Below are positions 1 to 7,103 of a stretch of 31,437 nucleotides of DNA, piece by piece (within the stretch, counting starts at the first letter, position 1; each line of letters begins with the position of its first letter). The notes under the pieces were generated by a model. The model ran no database searches and was not told the origin of the DNA. It worked only from the letters and a program-made list of their open reading frames with translations. Location: assembly GCA_013388525.1 (NCBI GenBank), contig JACAFA010000147.1:1-31437 (forward strand), written 5' to 3'. Origin of the DNA: Ignavibacteriaceae bacterium (GTDB taxonomy: Bacteria; Bacteroidota; Ignavibacteria; Ignavibacteriales; Ignavibacteriaceae). Position numbers and translations under genes: made by a program.

Positions 1-257
1 AAGCGGTTAAGGACCGGACTTAGCTGCATTGCGATAACTAATCCGATTATAAAACCTGTGACACCAACAATCGGCAGCGTCTTCATCCCAAGTTCAATCA
101 TATGCTTTCTTACCTGCTCAACTTCATAGGGAGGAATAAATACTTCTTTTAAAAATCTTAGCGAAAAAGTGCCAAGTCCGCCGATCATTGAAAAGAACTC
201 GGTTAGTCTTTTTTCTGTTGTATTGAAAAGCTTATTGTTTGTGAGAAGATTAATCAA
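1..257 (-). CDS. MlaE/YrbE-family ABC permease, N-terminal part (runs off the left edge)
   Basis: The visible 85 codons read as the N-terminus of a YrbE/MlaE permease, the inner-membrane part of ABC systems that move phospholipids between the membranes of diderm bacteria. Seen: an amphipathic start containing GGLGTFSLRFLKEVF, then a basic stretch and KTLPIVGVTGFIIGLVIAMQ. The last matches the family's first membrane helix (typically '..SLPIVxLTGxFxGMVLALQ'). The frame opens just after a TAA with TTG at 257; an ATG at 188 is the alternative. I prefer TTG because the family has about 20 residues before the amphipathic helix, but neither start has a clear Shine-Dalgarno sequence. The ATPase and MCE subunits would lie beyond the left edge. 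Family call is fairly safe; the start is uncertain. Confidence 0.75.
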   Translation of the reverse strand, partial: MINLLTNNKLFNTTEKRLTEFFSMIGGLGTFSLRFLKEVFIPPYEVEQVRKHMIELGMKTLPIVGVTGFIIGLVIAMQLSPVLNR

Positions 258-377
258 TTATTGTACATCAAATAATGTTATGTTACAGGTAAAAATATAG
301 AAAATGATTGTTAATATAAATTCAGAATTGAGTTTTTCATCACAGTAAAATTAATTTTCGATAGAGACTATTAATTG

Positions 378-743
378 TTAAAATGCATTTTCATAATGAT
401 TGACCTGAGGATTATTTAAGTCTTCAAACAAAATTGCAAACACATCAAACCGGCAATCGAGTTCAGTTATTCCTTTATCATAAAGATATAACTCAGCCAT
501 TTTTCTAACTTGCTTCTGTTTGTTTTTGGTGATTGAGTACTCCGGTTCACCGTATTCGAGATTTTGCCTGGATTTTACTTCTACGAAAACAGTGCAGCCA
601 TCTTTTGGATCAATCGCAATTATGTCAATCTCGCCGTGACTGAACCTATAATTGCGCTCAATGATTTCATAACCTTTGTCAGAAAGAATTTTTGCTGCAA
701 GATCTTCTCCTCTTTTTGCAAGTTCTTTTTTATCAAGATTCAT
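378..743 (-). CDS. yraN: YraN family protein (UPF0102), putative nuclease-fold protein
   Basis: A complete 121-residue member of UPF0102/YraN, the usual length. The family has a PD-(D/E)XK restriction-endonuclease-like fold; its biological role is unsettled, with DNA processing usually suggested. Seen: the N-terminal K-R-G-E-D-x-A helix (residues 10-16), then GEIDIIA (37-43) and VFVEVKSR (52-59). These carry the acidic and lysine residues Glu38, Asp40, Glu55 and Lys57 expected of the fold. It begins 2 nt after the stop of rnhB, so the two are almost certainly cotranscribed; a yraN-rnhB pairing is common in bacteria. No unusual features. Confidence 0.93.
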   Translation of the reverse strand: MNLDKKELAKRGEDLAAKILSDKGYEIIERNYRFSHGEIDIIAIDPKDGCTVFVEVKSRQNLEYGEPEYSITKNKQKQVRKMAELYLYDKGITELDCRFDVFAILFEDLNNPQVNHYENAF

Positions 744-745
744 AT

Positions 746-1387
746 TTACTTCATTTCCATTTCTTGAACATCAAAATTTAAAATCTGTTGTTCTGTTAAA
801 ATATTTTTTAGAAATGATTTTCGATGAAGCGGACTCGGACCGTACTTCTTTATTATTTCTCTATGTTGTTTTGTTGGATATCCTTTATTCTGTTCCCATT
901 GATAAATAGGATATTGAACAGCAAAATTTTTCATTAATCTGTCACGGGTAACCTTTGCAAGAATTGAAGCAGCCGCAATTGAAAAGGATAATGAATCACC
1001 TTTGACTATTGGAATCACCGGAATTTCTGAATGAAATTTTCTGTTACCATCTACAAGAATTAAATCTGGTTTAATCTTTAAATCATCAACAGCTTTTTTC
1101 ATTGCCATCATACTTGCATTGAGAATATTTATTTCATCAATAATGATGTGATCTATTATCGAAACAGAATACGCAAAAGCTTTTGAAATAATTTTATCAA
1201 ATAAGTCCTCTCTTTGCTTTTCAGTCAACTGCTTTGAATCATTTACTCCTTTGATGATAGTACTCTTTTTGAAAATAACTGCTGCGGCAACAACCGGTCC
1301 TGCCAGTGGTCCTCTACCAGCTTCATCAACACCAGCAAGATATTTTATTTTTTCGTTGAAATATTTCTTATCGAATTCTTTCATCAT
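746..1387 (-). CDS. rnhB: Ribonuclease HII
   Basis: This cytoplasmic enzyme nicks RNA-DNA hybrids 5' of ribonucleotides, including single ribonucleotides misincorporated in DNA. Seen: the family signature GVDEAGRGPLAGPVVAAAV (residues 19-37, catalytic Asp21 and Glu22), ILVDGN with a third acidic residue in the middle, and KGDSLSFSIAAASILAKVTR with the fourth. At 213 residues the length is normal for type 2 enzymes. It starts with ATG-ATG, 10 nt downstream of the UbiA-family gene stop, and yraN follows after 2 nt. The prenyltransferase, rnhB and yraN therefore look like one transcript. Confidence 0.96.
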   Translation of the reverse strand: MMKEFDKKYFNEKIKYLAGVDEAGRGPLAGPVVAAAVIFKKSTIIKGVNDSKQLTEKQREDLFDKIISKAFAYSVSIIDHIIIDEINILNASMMAMKKAVDDLKIKPDLILVDGNRKFHSEIPVIPIVKGDSLSFSIAAASILAKVTRDRLMKNFAVQYPIYQWEQNKGYPTKQHREIIKKYGPSPLHRKSFLKNILTEQQILNFDVQEMEMK

Positions 1388-1397
1388 AAATACCTAA

Positions 1398-2237
1398 TTA
1401 CACTCCAAGATAAATAGCAATAAGTCCAAATACCATACTCAATTTTAAAAGATTACTTATCCGCTTCAAATTCTTTACTAACTCATCTTCAAATAATATC
1501 TTCAGGCAATAGACAAGTATAGGATTCACAATTACCATTACAACGACAAAGTATTCAATTTTGTAAAGCTGTGTGATGAAGGGGTATACGGTATAAAGTA
1601 TAAGGGAAATAGAAATCAGAGATATAAATGATTTTGATTTCCGAGAGCCAAACTTAACAGGAAAAGTAACCACACCTGCTTTAGTATCACCTTCAACATC
1701 TTCCATATCCTTAACAATTTCCCGGATGAGATTTATCAGAAAAGCAAACACTGCAGGAACAATTGCTTCTGCCGGATTTTCTATTACAACTCCGCCAAAA
1801 ATAAAAACAAGTCCCGTTAAAAATGCAACAGTGATATTTCCAACAAGTGGAATTCGCTTCAGATATTTTGAATAGAAAAAAAGCAGAAGAATTGAAATAA
1901 GAACAATTGCTAATGCTTGTTCATTTACTAAAGCTGAGATAAAAATTGATGTGATAATAAAAATAAAATATAGAGCATATGCTTCTTTGACTGTTATTTT
2001 CCCTGAAGTAAGAGGGCGAAGAGGCTTATTGATTTTATCTATGCCGATATCATAAATATCATTGATAACATTTCCTGAAGCCATCACTAACGATGCAGCA
2101 AGCGCAGCAAGAAATACATTCAATCCATTTGTTTTATCTGGAAGGCAAATAACTGCCGCAACAATTACAGTTACAAAAGTGATAAGAAAGTTTAATGGTC
2201 GTACAATCTTTACTATTGCTGTAAGTTTTTCTGTCAA
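1398..2237 (-). CDS. UbiA-family prenyltransferase, resembling geranylgeranylglycerol-phosphate geranylgeranyltransferase
   Basis: A polytopic membrane prenyltransferase of 279 residues. Seen: the first Asp-rich motif NDIYDIGIDKINKPLRP (residues 59-75), which binds the Mg-prenyl diphosphate, and a second Asp-rich motif KDMEDVEGD (about 176-184). About eight hydrophobic segments surround them. Established: UbiA enzymes attach polyprenyl chains to quinone, haem, chlorophyll or glycerol-phosphate acceptors. The short, compact form with NDxxDxxxDxxNKPxRP at the first motif is typical of the archaeal-type (di)geranylgeranylglyceryl phosphate synthase branch that is often annotated in Bacteroidota. 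Menaquinone MenA is a less likely alternative. The start is TTG at 2237; an upstream in-frame TAG leaves no ATG option. Acceptor specificity is inference. Confidence 0.8.
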   Translation of the reverse strand: MTEKLTAIVKIVRPLNFLITFVTVIVAAVICLPDKTNGLNVFLAALAASLVMASGNVINDIYDIGIDKINKPLRPLTSGKITVKEAYALYFIFIITSIFISALVNEQALAIVLISILLLFFYSKYLKRIPLVGNITVAFLTGLVFIFGGVVIENPAEAIVPAVFAFLINLIREIVKDMEDVEGDTKAGVVTFPVKFGSRKSKSFISLISISLILYTVYPFITQLYKIEYFVVVMVIVNPILVYCLKILFEDELVKNLKRISNLLKLSMVFGLIAIYLGV

Positions 2238-2313
2238 TTTTCTAAAAATATTAGTGAAAGACTAACCGAAACTTAATAAAAGGGTAAGAAAAACTTTAAG
2301 GCTGACCAAAATG

Positions 2314-2338
2314 TAGCACAGATTATTAATCTGTGTTA
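2314..2338. repeat. REP-like short palindrome in intergenic DNA
   Basis: An 11-bp stem with a 3-nt loop: the arms CACAGATT and AATCTGTG flank ATT, and one G-T and two Watson-Crick pairs extend the stem outward. It is framed by GTAG on the left and TTAC on the right. That GTAG...TTAC frame resembles repetitive extragenic palindromes mobilised by REP-associated tyrosine transposases. No transposase is present here and only one copy was noticed, so it could simply be a transcript-end hairpin, although it lacks a T-run on the minus strand. Confidence 0.45.
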
Positions 2339-2418
2339 CGGCAACTTAGAATAGGAATTGAATATAAATCTCTTAGCTCTGATTATTATAAAATTATTAG
2401 CTTTTAGATCAGCTTTAA

Positions 2419-2862
2419 TCACACCTGGTCAAAACCAATTTTGCGATGAGTTCCGTCGCAGAAAGGTTTATTGTTGGATGCACCACACCGGCAAAGTGCA
2501 ATTGATCCTTCTTTTATTTCTTCTTTACCATCAGTTCCGACAAAGACAAATTTTCCTTTAACAAGGTATGGTCCGCCTTTGTTAACCTGAACGGTAGTTT
2601 GTGATTGCAGCGATTGTGCTGGCTGTGCTTTTTGTTCACTCATATTTTTATTCCTCTCATACGATAATGCCCCTGAGGGACAATTGTCAACTATTTTTTT
2701 TATTTCTTCTGTTGTTCCGGCTGACATATCAATCCACGGTCTTCGTTTAGGATTGAAGATTTCAAGCGATGCTTTCCAGCAATTGGTTGAGTGAATACAA
2801 AGATCCGGTTTCCAGATTACAGTTATTTCTTCACCGGGATATGATTTTTGTTTTACCGACAT
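2419..2862 (-). CDS. Two-domain iron-sulfur protein: Fer4_19 (YjdI-like) fused to CDGSH
   Basis: A soluble protein of 147 residues with two iron-sulfur modules. The N-terminal half (about 8-70) is a Fer4_19/YjdI domain, with Cys22 and Cys28 in LCIHSTNCW, NPKRRPWI, and Cys61 in CPSGAL. A Gln/Ser/Ala-rich linker (about 74-95) follows. The C-terminal half is a CDGSH domain whose LCRCGASNNKPFCDGTH has the full C-x-C...C...H set (Cys124, Cys126, Cys135, His139) that binds a 2Fe-2S cluster. The family is linked to redox or iron homeostasis, but the substrate is unknown. The start is ATG at 2862 with a good AAAGGAG ribosome site. An internal in-frame ATG at 2643 (Met74) sits exactly at the domain junction and has its own ribosome site, so a separate 74-residue CDGSH product is possible. 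Confidence 0.9.
   Translation of the reverse strand: MSVKQKSYPGEEITVIWKPDLCIHSTNCWKASLEIFNPKRRPWIDMSAGTTEEIKKIVDNCPSGALSYERNKNMSEQKAQPAQSLQSQTTVQVNKGGPYLVKGKFVFVGTDGKEEIKEGSIALCRCGASNNKPFCDGTHRKIGFDQV
2643..2657 (-). promoter_or_regulatory. Internal ribosome-binding site and start codon for the CDGSH half
   Basis: On the minus strand AGAGGAA (complement of 2651-2657) lies 7 nt before an in-frame ATG (2641-2643, reading MSEQK). That strength and spacing are as good as those of the annotated starts nearby, and better than many. The ATG marks the first residue after the Fer4_19 domain. This suggests that the fused gene either descends from two adjacent genes or still makes a separate CDGSH protein. 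Confidence 0.55.
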
Positions 2863-2893
2863 CTACTCTCCTTTAATTTTCATCGATAAACAA

Positions 2894-4660
2894 TCAGAAC
2901 TCATTAATAATTCCAAAATGAATTTTTCCTTCGCTGAAAGAATCTCCCTGAGCAAGAGCAAAGCTAACTCCCAGCAAACCGATTGCAGTTTCAACCGTTA
3001 TACCGAGTCCATAACCGAAAATATAATCTTCGTTTTGTGTAATTCCTCTATCCGGATCAGCTTCAAGGAAATAATAACCCGAATCAAAAAAAATGAAAGC
3101 ATAAGATCTCTGTGTAAGCATTAAACGGTATTCAAGATTTGCCCATGCAATACGGGATGCAAGAAACTGCTCTTCCCTGTAGCCTCTCACTGTTCTTGTT
3201 CCACCGAAACGCCAAAGATCACTCTGTTCAAAAAACGGTCCGCTGAGTTCTTTGCCATTTACACTAAACGCAATCACATTCCTGACGAAGATTTCATAGA
3301 AAGCACCGAATCCTACTGTTATTCTTTGCAAATTAATACTAGTTTCCAATGCAGGTGTTATGTATTCAGCAGGCCCATTAATTTTTTTCTTGCTGAAGGA
3401 ATATAAAGTCTCAAATAGAAATCCACCGGTAGGAGCTATCGGGTCATCTCTTAAATCTATCTTTAAGCCAAGACCTGTTGTAAGAGATGAAGAATTGTAA
3501 ACAGTAAAGACAGGAATCGTTCTCTCGGTCGGAATTATTTCTTCCGTTGAAATGAAAGCAGAAGCAGAAATATCTTCGGTTGCAAGGAATTCCAACGCAC
3601 CACCTAATCTTCTCTGTACATAAGTTGTATCCTGTATCCGTTGAAATAGCTCTGCATTCAGATTAAAAGGATAGCCGAACAACCACGGTTCTAAATATTT
3701 CAGCTCAAGTTCCTGGGATTCGCGCGTGAGTTTCTGCCATCTTATTGCTGCTGCTCTTCCGGTTCCAAACATATTTCTCAACGTTACATTCACTAATCCA
3801 GTTACATAACCCGACTCATTATCTTTAGTTGCGGGAACATATCCGATTATGCCATCAAAGTTATTTGTGTTTCGCTCTTTAACATTTACCAGCAGCACTC
3901 CGTTATTCTGTGAGTCAATATAAAATTGGGGAACAGGAACCGGATCGAAGTAACGAAGTTTATTTAATCTTCGCGGCAGGTTTTCAATTTTTTGCTGAGA
4001 ATATTCTTCACCGTTATCAATTCTTAATTCCCGGGTGATCACATAATCTTTTGTGGAGGTGTTTCCACTTACTTCAATTTTATCAATGCGGCTTTTCCTC
4101 CCTTCTTCAAGCGCAAGATAAATATCGGCGTAATGATCACCACTAACTGAATCATCATAAAGATGTACGGACTGAATTTTAACAGCAGCAAAAGGAAATC
4201 CCCTGTTTTCAAAATCTGTTAAAAGACTGCTTATGCTCGTTTCAATTTCATAGCGATTGAAAATCTCTCCCTTCAAATAATTCAAAGATGAAATGAAATC
4301 GTCAACATTAACTGAATCTGATTTCTTAAAAAATATTTCTTTAACAAACGTTGGCTGACCTTCATCAACATTTAGGAATAGATTAACTTTTTGAGAATCA
4401 CTTGATATCTCAAACTGCGATCCTTTAAATGTAAAATTAAAATATCCGTTGGAGATTAGATTAGTCGAGATTCGTGAGAGTGATGTGTCAATTATTCCTG
4501 AAAAATAATTTTGCCCTTCGTTCAAACCAGCCCATTTTTTTATTTCGCCATCACTAAAAATCCTGTTGCTGCTAATATCTATCTTCTCAATTTTTTGCGC
4601 GAATGCTATCGATGAAAAAATTAAAATAACCAACAGAATATTTTTAGTCAGGTGAATCAT
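2894..4660 (-). CDS. Omp85/BamA-TamA family outer-membrane protein
   Basis: A 588-residue outer-membrane beta-barrel protein. Seen: a signal peptide (hydrophobic residues about 7-20, cleavage after AFAQ); about three POTRA-like units (about 22-262), the last containing IDKIEVSGNTSTKDYVI; then a C-terminal surface-antigen (D15) barrel. The barrel carries FGGTRTVRGYREEQF, which matches the conserved (V/I)RG(F/Y) motif of the Omp85 family, and the chain ends in Phe as barrel proteins usually do. It is shorter than true BamA (five POTRAs, about 800 residues), so it is more likely a TamA-like or accessory family member than the essential assembly factor. The start overlaps the end of the PfkB kinase gene by 17 nt, implying cotranscription. 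Confidence 0.88.
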   Translation of the reverse strand: MIHLTKNILLVILIFSSIAFAQKIEKIDISSNRIFSDGEIKKWAGLNEGQNYFSGIIDTSLSRISTNLISNGYFNFTFKGSQFEISSDSQKVNLFLNVDEGQPTFVKEIFFKKSDSVNVDDFISSLNYLKGEIFNRYEIETSISSLLTDFENRGFPFAAVKIQSVHLYDDSVSGDHYADIYLALEEGRKSRIDKIEVSGNTSTKDYVITRELRIDNGEEYSQQKIENLPRRLNKLRYFDPVPVPQFYIDSQNNGVLLVNVKERNTNNFDGIIGYVPATKDNESGYVTGLVNVTLRNMFGTGRAAAIRWQKLTRESQELELKYLEPWLFGYPFNLNAELFQRIQDTTYVQRRLGGALEFLATEDISASAFISTEEIIPTERTIPVFTVYNSSSLTTGLGLKIDLRDDPIAPTGGFLFETLYSFSKKKINGPAEYITPALETSINLQRITVGFGAFYEIFVRNVIAFSVNGKELSGPFFEQSDLWRFGGTRTVRGYREEQFLASRIAWANLEYRLMLTQRSYAFIFFDSGYYFLEADPDRGITQNEDYIFGYGLGITVETAIGLLGVSFALAQGDSFSEGKIHFGIINEF

Positions 4661-5609
4661 CTATTTCTTTTAATCTTTTTCCAACAGGTTCAATATGGAT
4701 TTTTTCAGAAAGAGGATCAACATCAGCAATTTCAACATCACAAACTTCTGTAGATTTTGCATTTAAAACACCGAGAGTAGTTGCAAAGCGTAATTGCTGC
4801 TCGAAAGGATATTTGTTGTGCCAGCCGTAAACTATACCTGCAACAAACGCATCACCACTTCCGGTTGAATCTGCAGCTTTAATTTCGGGAGGAGTTACTT
4901 TATAATGAAAGTCAAAATTAGAAGCATAGAATTGATTTCCGCTATCTGTAATGTAAGCCTGTTTAACCCCTTTTTCGTATAGCATATTCAAGAATTTGAG
5001 ATGATCATTTTCCTTTTCTAAACTTAAACCGAGTGATGTTCTGATCTCATCAACATTATTATGAACAATGGTTGGTGAAGAATCAAAGCAATTCTGAAGA
5101 AGTCCGCCGTAAGTATCACAGACAGAAATTTTATCAAGCTTGTTTGCAATTTTAATTCCTTCAACAAAAATCGAATCTGCTTCCTTGCAGGGAGAACTTC
5201 CTGAGAAAACTACTATCTCACAGGCTGCAATTGCTTTTTCCAATTTTGAAATGAATTCCCTGACTTCGTTAGATGAAACTATTGCGTCTGTTCCAAAGAA
5301 AGAATAAACTTTTTCAGCGGACCGGTCAATAATGATTGCTGAATCTCTCGTTTCATTCTTAGTAATAATTTCCGAGAAGTTGATTTGTTCCTTTCTTAGT
5401 GCTTCCCGAAATAATTTTCCATTTGTCCCACCTGTAAATAACATTGCAATGTTTTTAATCCCGAATCTGTTCAATTGACGGTTTACATTTATTCCTTTAC
5501 CGCCGGCTTGAATGATCAGTTTTCCATTTCTGTTCACCGAGGATAGTTCAATGCTTTGGAAATAATATCGTCTTTCGAGGAGGGGATTTATTGTAACGGT
5601 AAGGATCAT
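4644..5609 (-). CDS. PfkB-family sugar kinase (1-phosphofructokinase/LacC-like)
   Basis: A cytoplasmic ribokinase-fold kinase of 321 residues. Seen: the N-terminal TVTINPLLERRYYF (residues 4-17), QAGGKGINVNRQLNRFG (34-50, the Gly-Gly-Lys-Gly substrate motif), and the ATP/anion-hole signature DSTGSGDAFVAG with probable catalytic Asp253. The layout fits the FruK/LacC hexose-phosphate branch. The Asp usually found in NPxxD, which contacts the sugar, is Glu12 here, so the substrate may differ from fructose-1-phosphate or tagatose-6-phosphate. No PTS transporter genes are nearby, which also argues against a simple FruK. The 198-nt gap upstream holds an inverted repeat. The start is ATG at 5609 without a clear ribosome site. 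Confidence 0.85.
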   Translation of the reverse strand: MILTVTINPLLERRYYFQSIELSSVNRNGKLIIQAGGKGINVNRQLNRFGIKNIAMLFTGGTNGKLFREALRKEQINFSEIITKNETRDSAIIIDRSAEKVYSFFGTDAIVSSNEVREFISKLEKAIAACEIVVFSGSSPCKEADSIFVEGIKIANKLDKISVCDTYGGLLQNCFDSSPTIVHNNVDEIRTSLGLSLEKENDHLKFLNMLYEKGVKQAYITDSGNQFYASNFDFHYKVTPPEIKAADSTGSGDAFVAGIVYGWHNKYPFEQQLRFATTLGVLNAKSTEVCDVEIADVDPLSEKIHIEPVGKRLKEIDDSPD

Positions 5610-5632
5610 TTATAAAAATTGCCAAATTGTTT

Positions 5633-5691
5633 AGGACGTGAGATCATTAGATCTGATGATATATTTTTTTCATGTTACTATCTCACGTCCT
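5633..5691. repeat. Perfect 12-bp inverted repeat spanning 59 bp between two genes
   Basis: AGGACGTGAGAT (5633-5644) and ATCTCACGTCCT (5680-5691) are exact reverse complements separated by 35 nt. The spacer contains an AGATCT core and a T-run on the plus strand. A second, weaker 8-bp pair (TGTTCTAT 5712-5719, ATAGAACA 5749-5756) follows. The 5610-5807 gap has no gene. It may hold a transcript-end hairpin for the GWxTD gene, a small non-autonomous mobile repeat, or a regulator site; the sequence does not decide. Confidence 0.5.
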
Positions 5692-5807
5692 GAATTGCTT
5701 AATTGCTATATTGTTCTATCATAACTACCACAACTCAACAGTTAAACAATAGAACATCCCCATTAAATTTAATCTTCTAAATCCAACTATAGTAAAGCCT
5801 TCATAAA

Positions 5808-7085
5808 TCAATATCTGAATCGGTACAGATCACCATAAAGCGGTGTGCTCGGATCTAAACGATAATCACCAAATCCCGTGTAATCAACAAATAAAAACTG
5901 TTTGTTCAGATTATAATATTGCCAAACCTCGTATGGTTTTGCATAATATTCAAACGGATGTCTGTCAATATTATCTGGTGAACCAAGGATTATCAAAACC
6001 ATTCCTCTGTCTGATCTCCAACCTTCAAGCGAGTAAGTTGTAAAATTTTCATTAGCCTGATTGACTCTGTTATAATACTCGTTAAAAACAGGATTAAAAT
6101 CATCTGCTGGATTAGGATCTTGTTTTTTCCAGAAAGCTACGAATCTTTTTGCTTTCTCCTGACGTGTATCAGCAGAGTTGATTAAAGTAAGGTCCTCCGG
6201 GTTAGCGAGATAAATCATCTGATCTACAGCTTTGTCAAGATCAGTAAGTGTAACAGGAACACCTGCCCATCGCGATACAAAAGATTTCACCGATGCATCA
6301 TATACTTTTCCGGAAGAATCTCTTAAAGTAATTTTAAGCAGGTTTTTCCCAAGGTTAAGTGTTAATGAATCTATGTTATGAAAAATCTGGTTGTTGCCTG
6401 CTTTAATATTAATTTTTTCTGATGTTTTTAATACCTGAGCTTCCTGATCATCAATTATCTCATAATCAATAAACAAATTTGCACTTGTATCAGAGTAAAT
6501 TTCATAGAACATAGACAGAGGGTCTTTATCTGTAACAATATTTCTTGATACATTGGGAATTATTTTTGAATTCCCTTCTACAACTGTTCTTCTTGAAATC
6601 AGCATTATATCGCTTAATGAAGGCGATGCAATTAATTCTTTAATTGGAATTTTATTTTCGGAACTGTATTCGTTTTTAGAATCTTTGTCAGTTATTGATG
6701 TTCTGATTAAATAATTACCGGGAGTTAATTCAAAAGAGCGATGTCCAAGATTAAAATTTTCCGGAGAAGTCGTAAGTTCAAAACTGATTGCGACGATTTT
6801 TTCATTCCAGATTTTTTCAGTTATAAGATTTTTCTTCTCTTCATCAAAAACTGAAACTGTAACAGAATAAGCTGCTTCAAAACCCTGACCTGTTTTTACA
6901 AATTGAACTGCGTTGTACGGAACCTGTATAAAAACATCCAGCCGGGTTTTTTCATTATCCCCTTTGAAGCTCATAAAATCCTGGTAATATTTTAGTTTAG
7001 ATTCCTGTTTCTGAGCAAAATTCGTAACCTGAGTAAATGCTATTACCAGTATTACGAATAAACCAATAAGTTTTATTTTATTCAT
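5808..7085 (-). CDS. GWxTD-domain exported protein
   Basis: An exported protein of about 425 residues. An N-terminal hydrophobic signal (LIGLFVILVIAF, then VTNFAQ) is followed by a long beta-rich region and then a C-terminal GWxTD domain. The signature reads GWRSDRGMVLIILGSPD, with Ser in place of the usual Thr, and FEYYAKPYEVWQYY follows as expected. The domain is found mostly in Bacteroidota, Acidobacteria and relatives; its function is unknown. The frame also has an ATG at 7103 immediately after the rimO stop. I prefer ATG at 7085 because it directly precedes the Lys-containing signal peptide and has AAGAGA upstream. Confidence 0.85.
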   Translation of the reverse strand: MNKIKLIGLFVILVIAFTQVTNFAQKQESKLKYYQDFMSFKGDNEKTRLDVFIQVPYNAVQFVKTGQGFEAAYSVTVSVFDEEKKNLITEKIWNEKIVAISFELTTSPENFNLGHRSFELTPGNYLIRTSITDKDSKNEYSSENKIPIKELIASPSLSDIMLISRRTVVEGNSKIIPNVSRNIVTDKDPLSMFYEIYSDTSANLFIDYEIIDDQEAQVLKTSEKINIKAGNNQIFHNIDSLTLNLGKNLLKITLRDSSGKVYDASVKSFVSRWAGVPVTLTDLDKAVDQMIYLANPEDLTLINSADTRQEKAKRFVAFWKKQDPNPADDFNPVFNEYYNRVNQANENFTTYSLEGWRSDRGMVLIILGSPDNIDRHPFEYYAKPYEVWQYYNLNKQFLFVDYTGFGDYRLDPSTPLYGDLYRFRY

Positions 7086-7103
7086 TTCTCTTAATCCTGT
7101 CAT

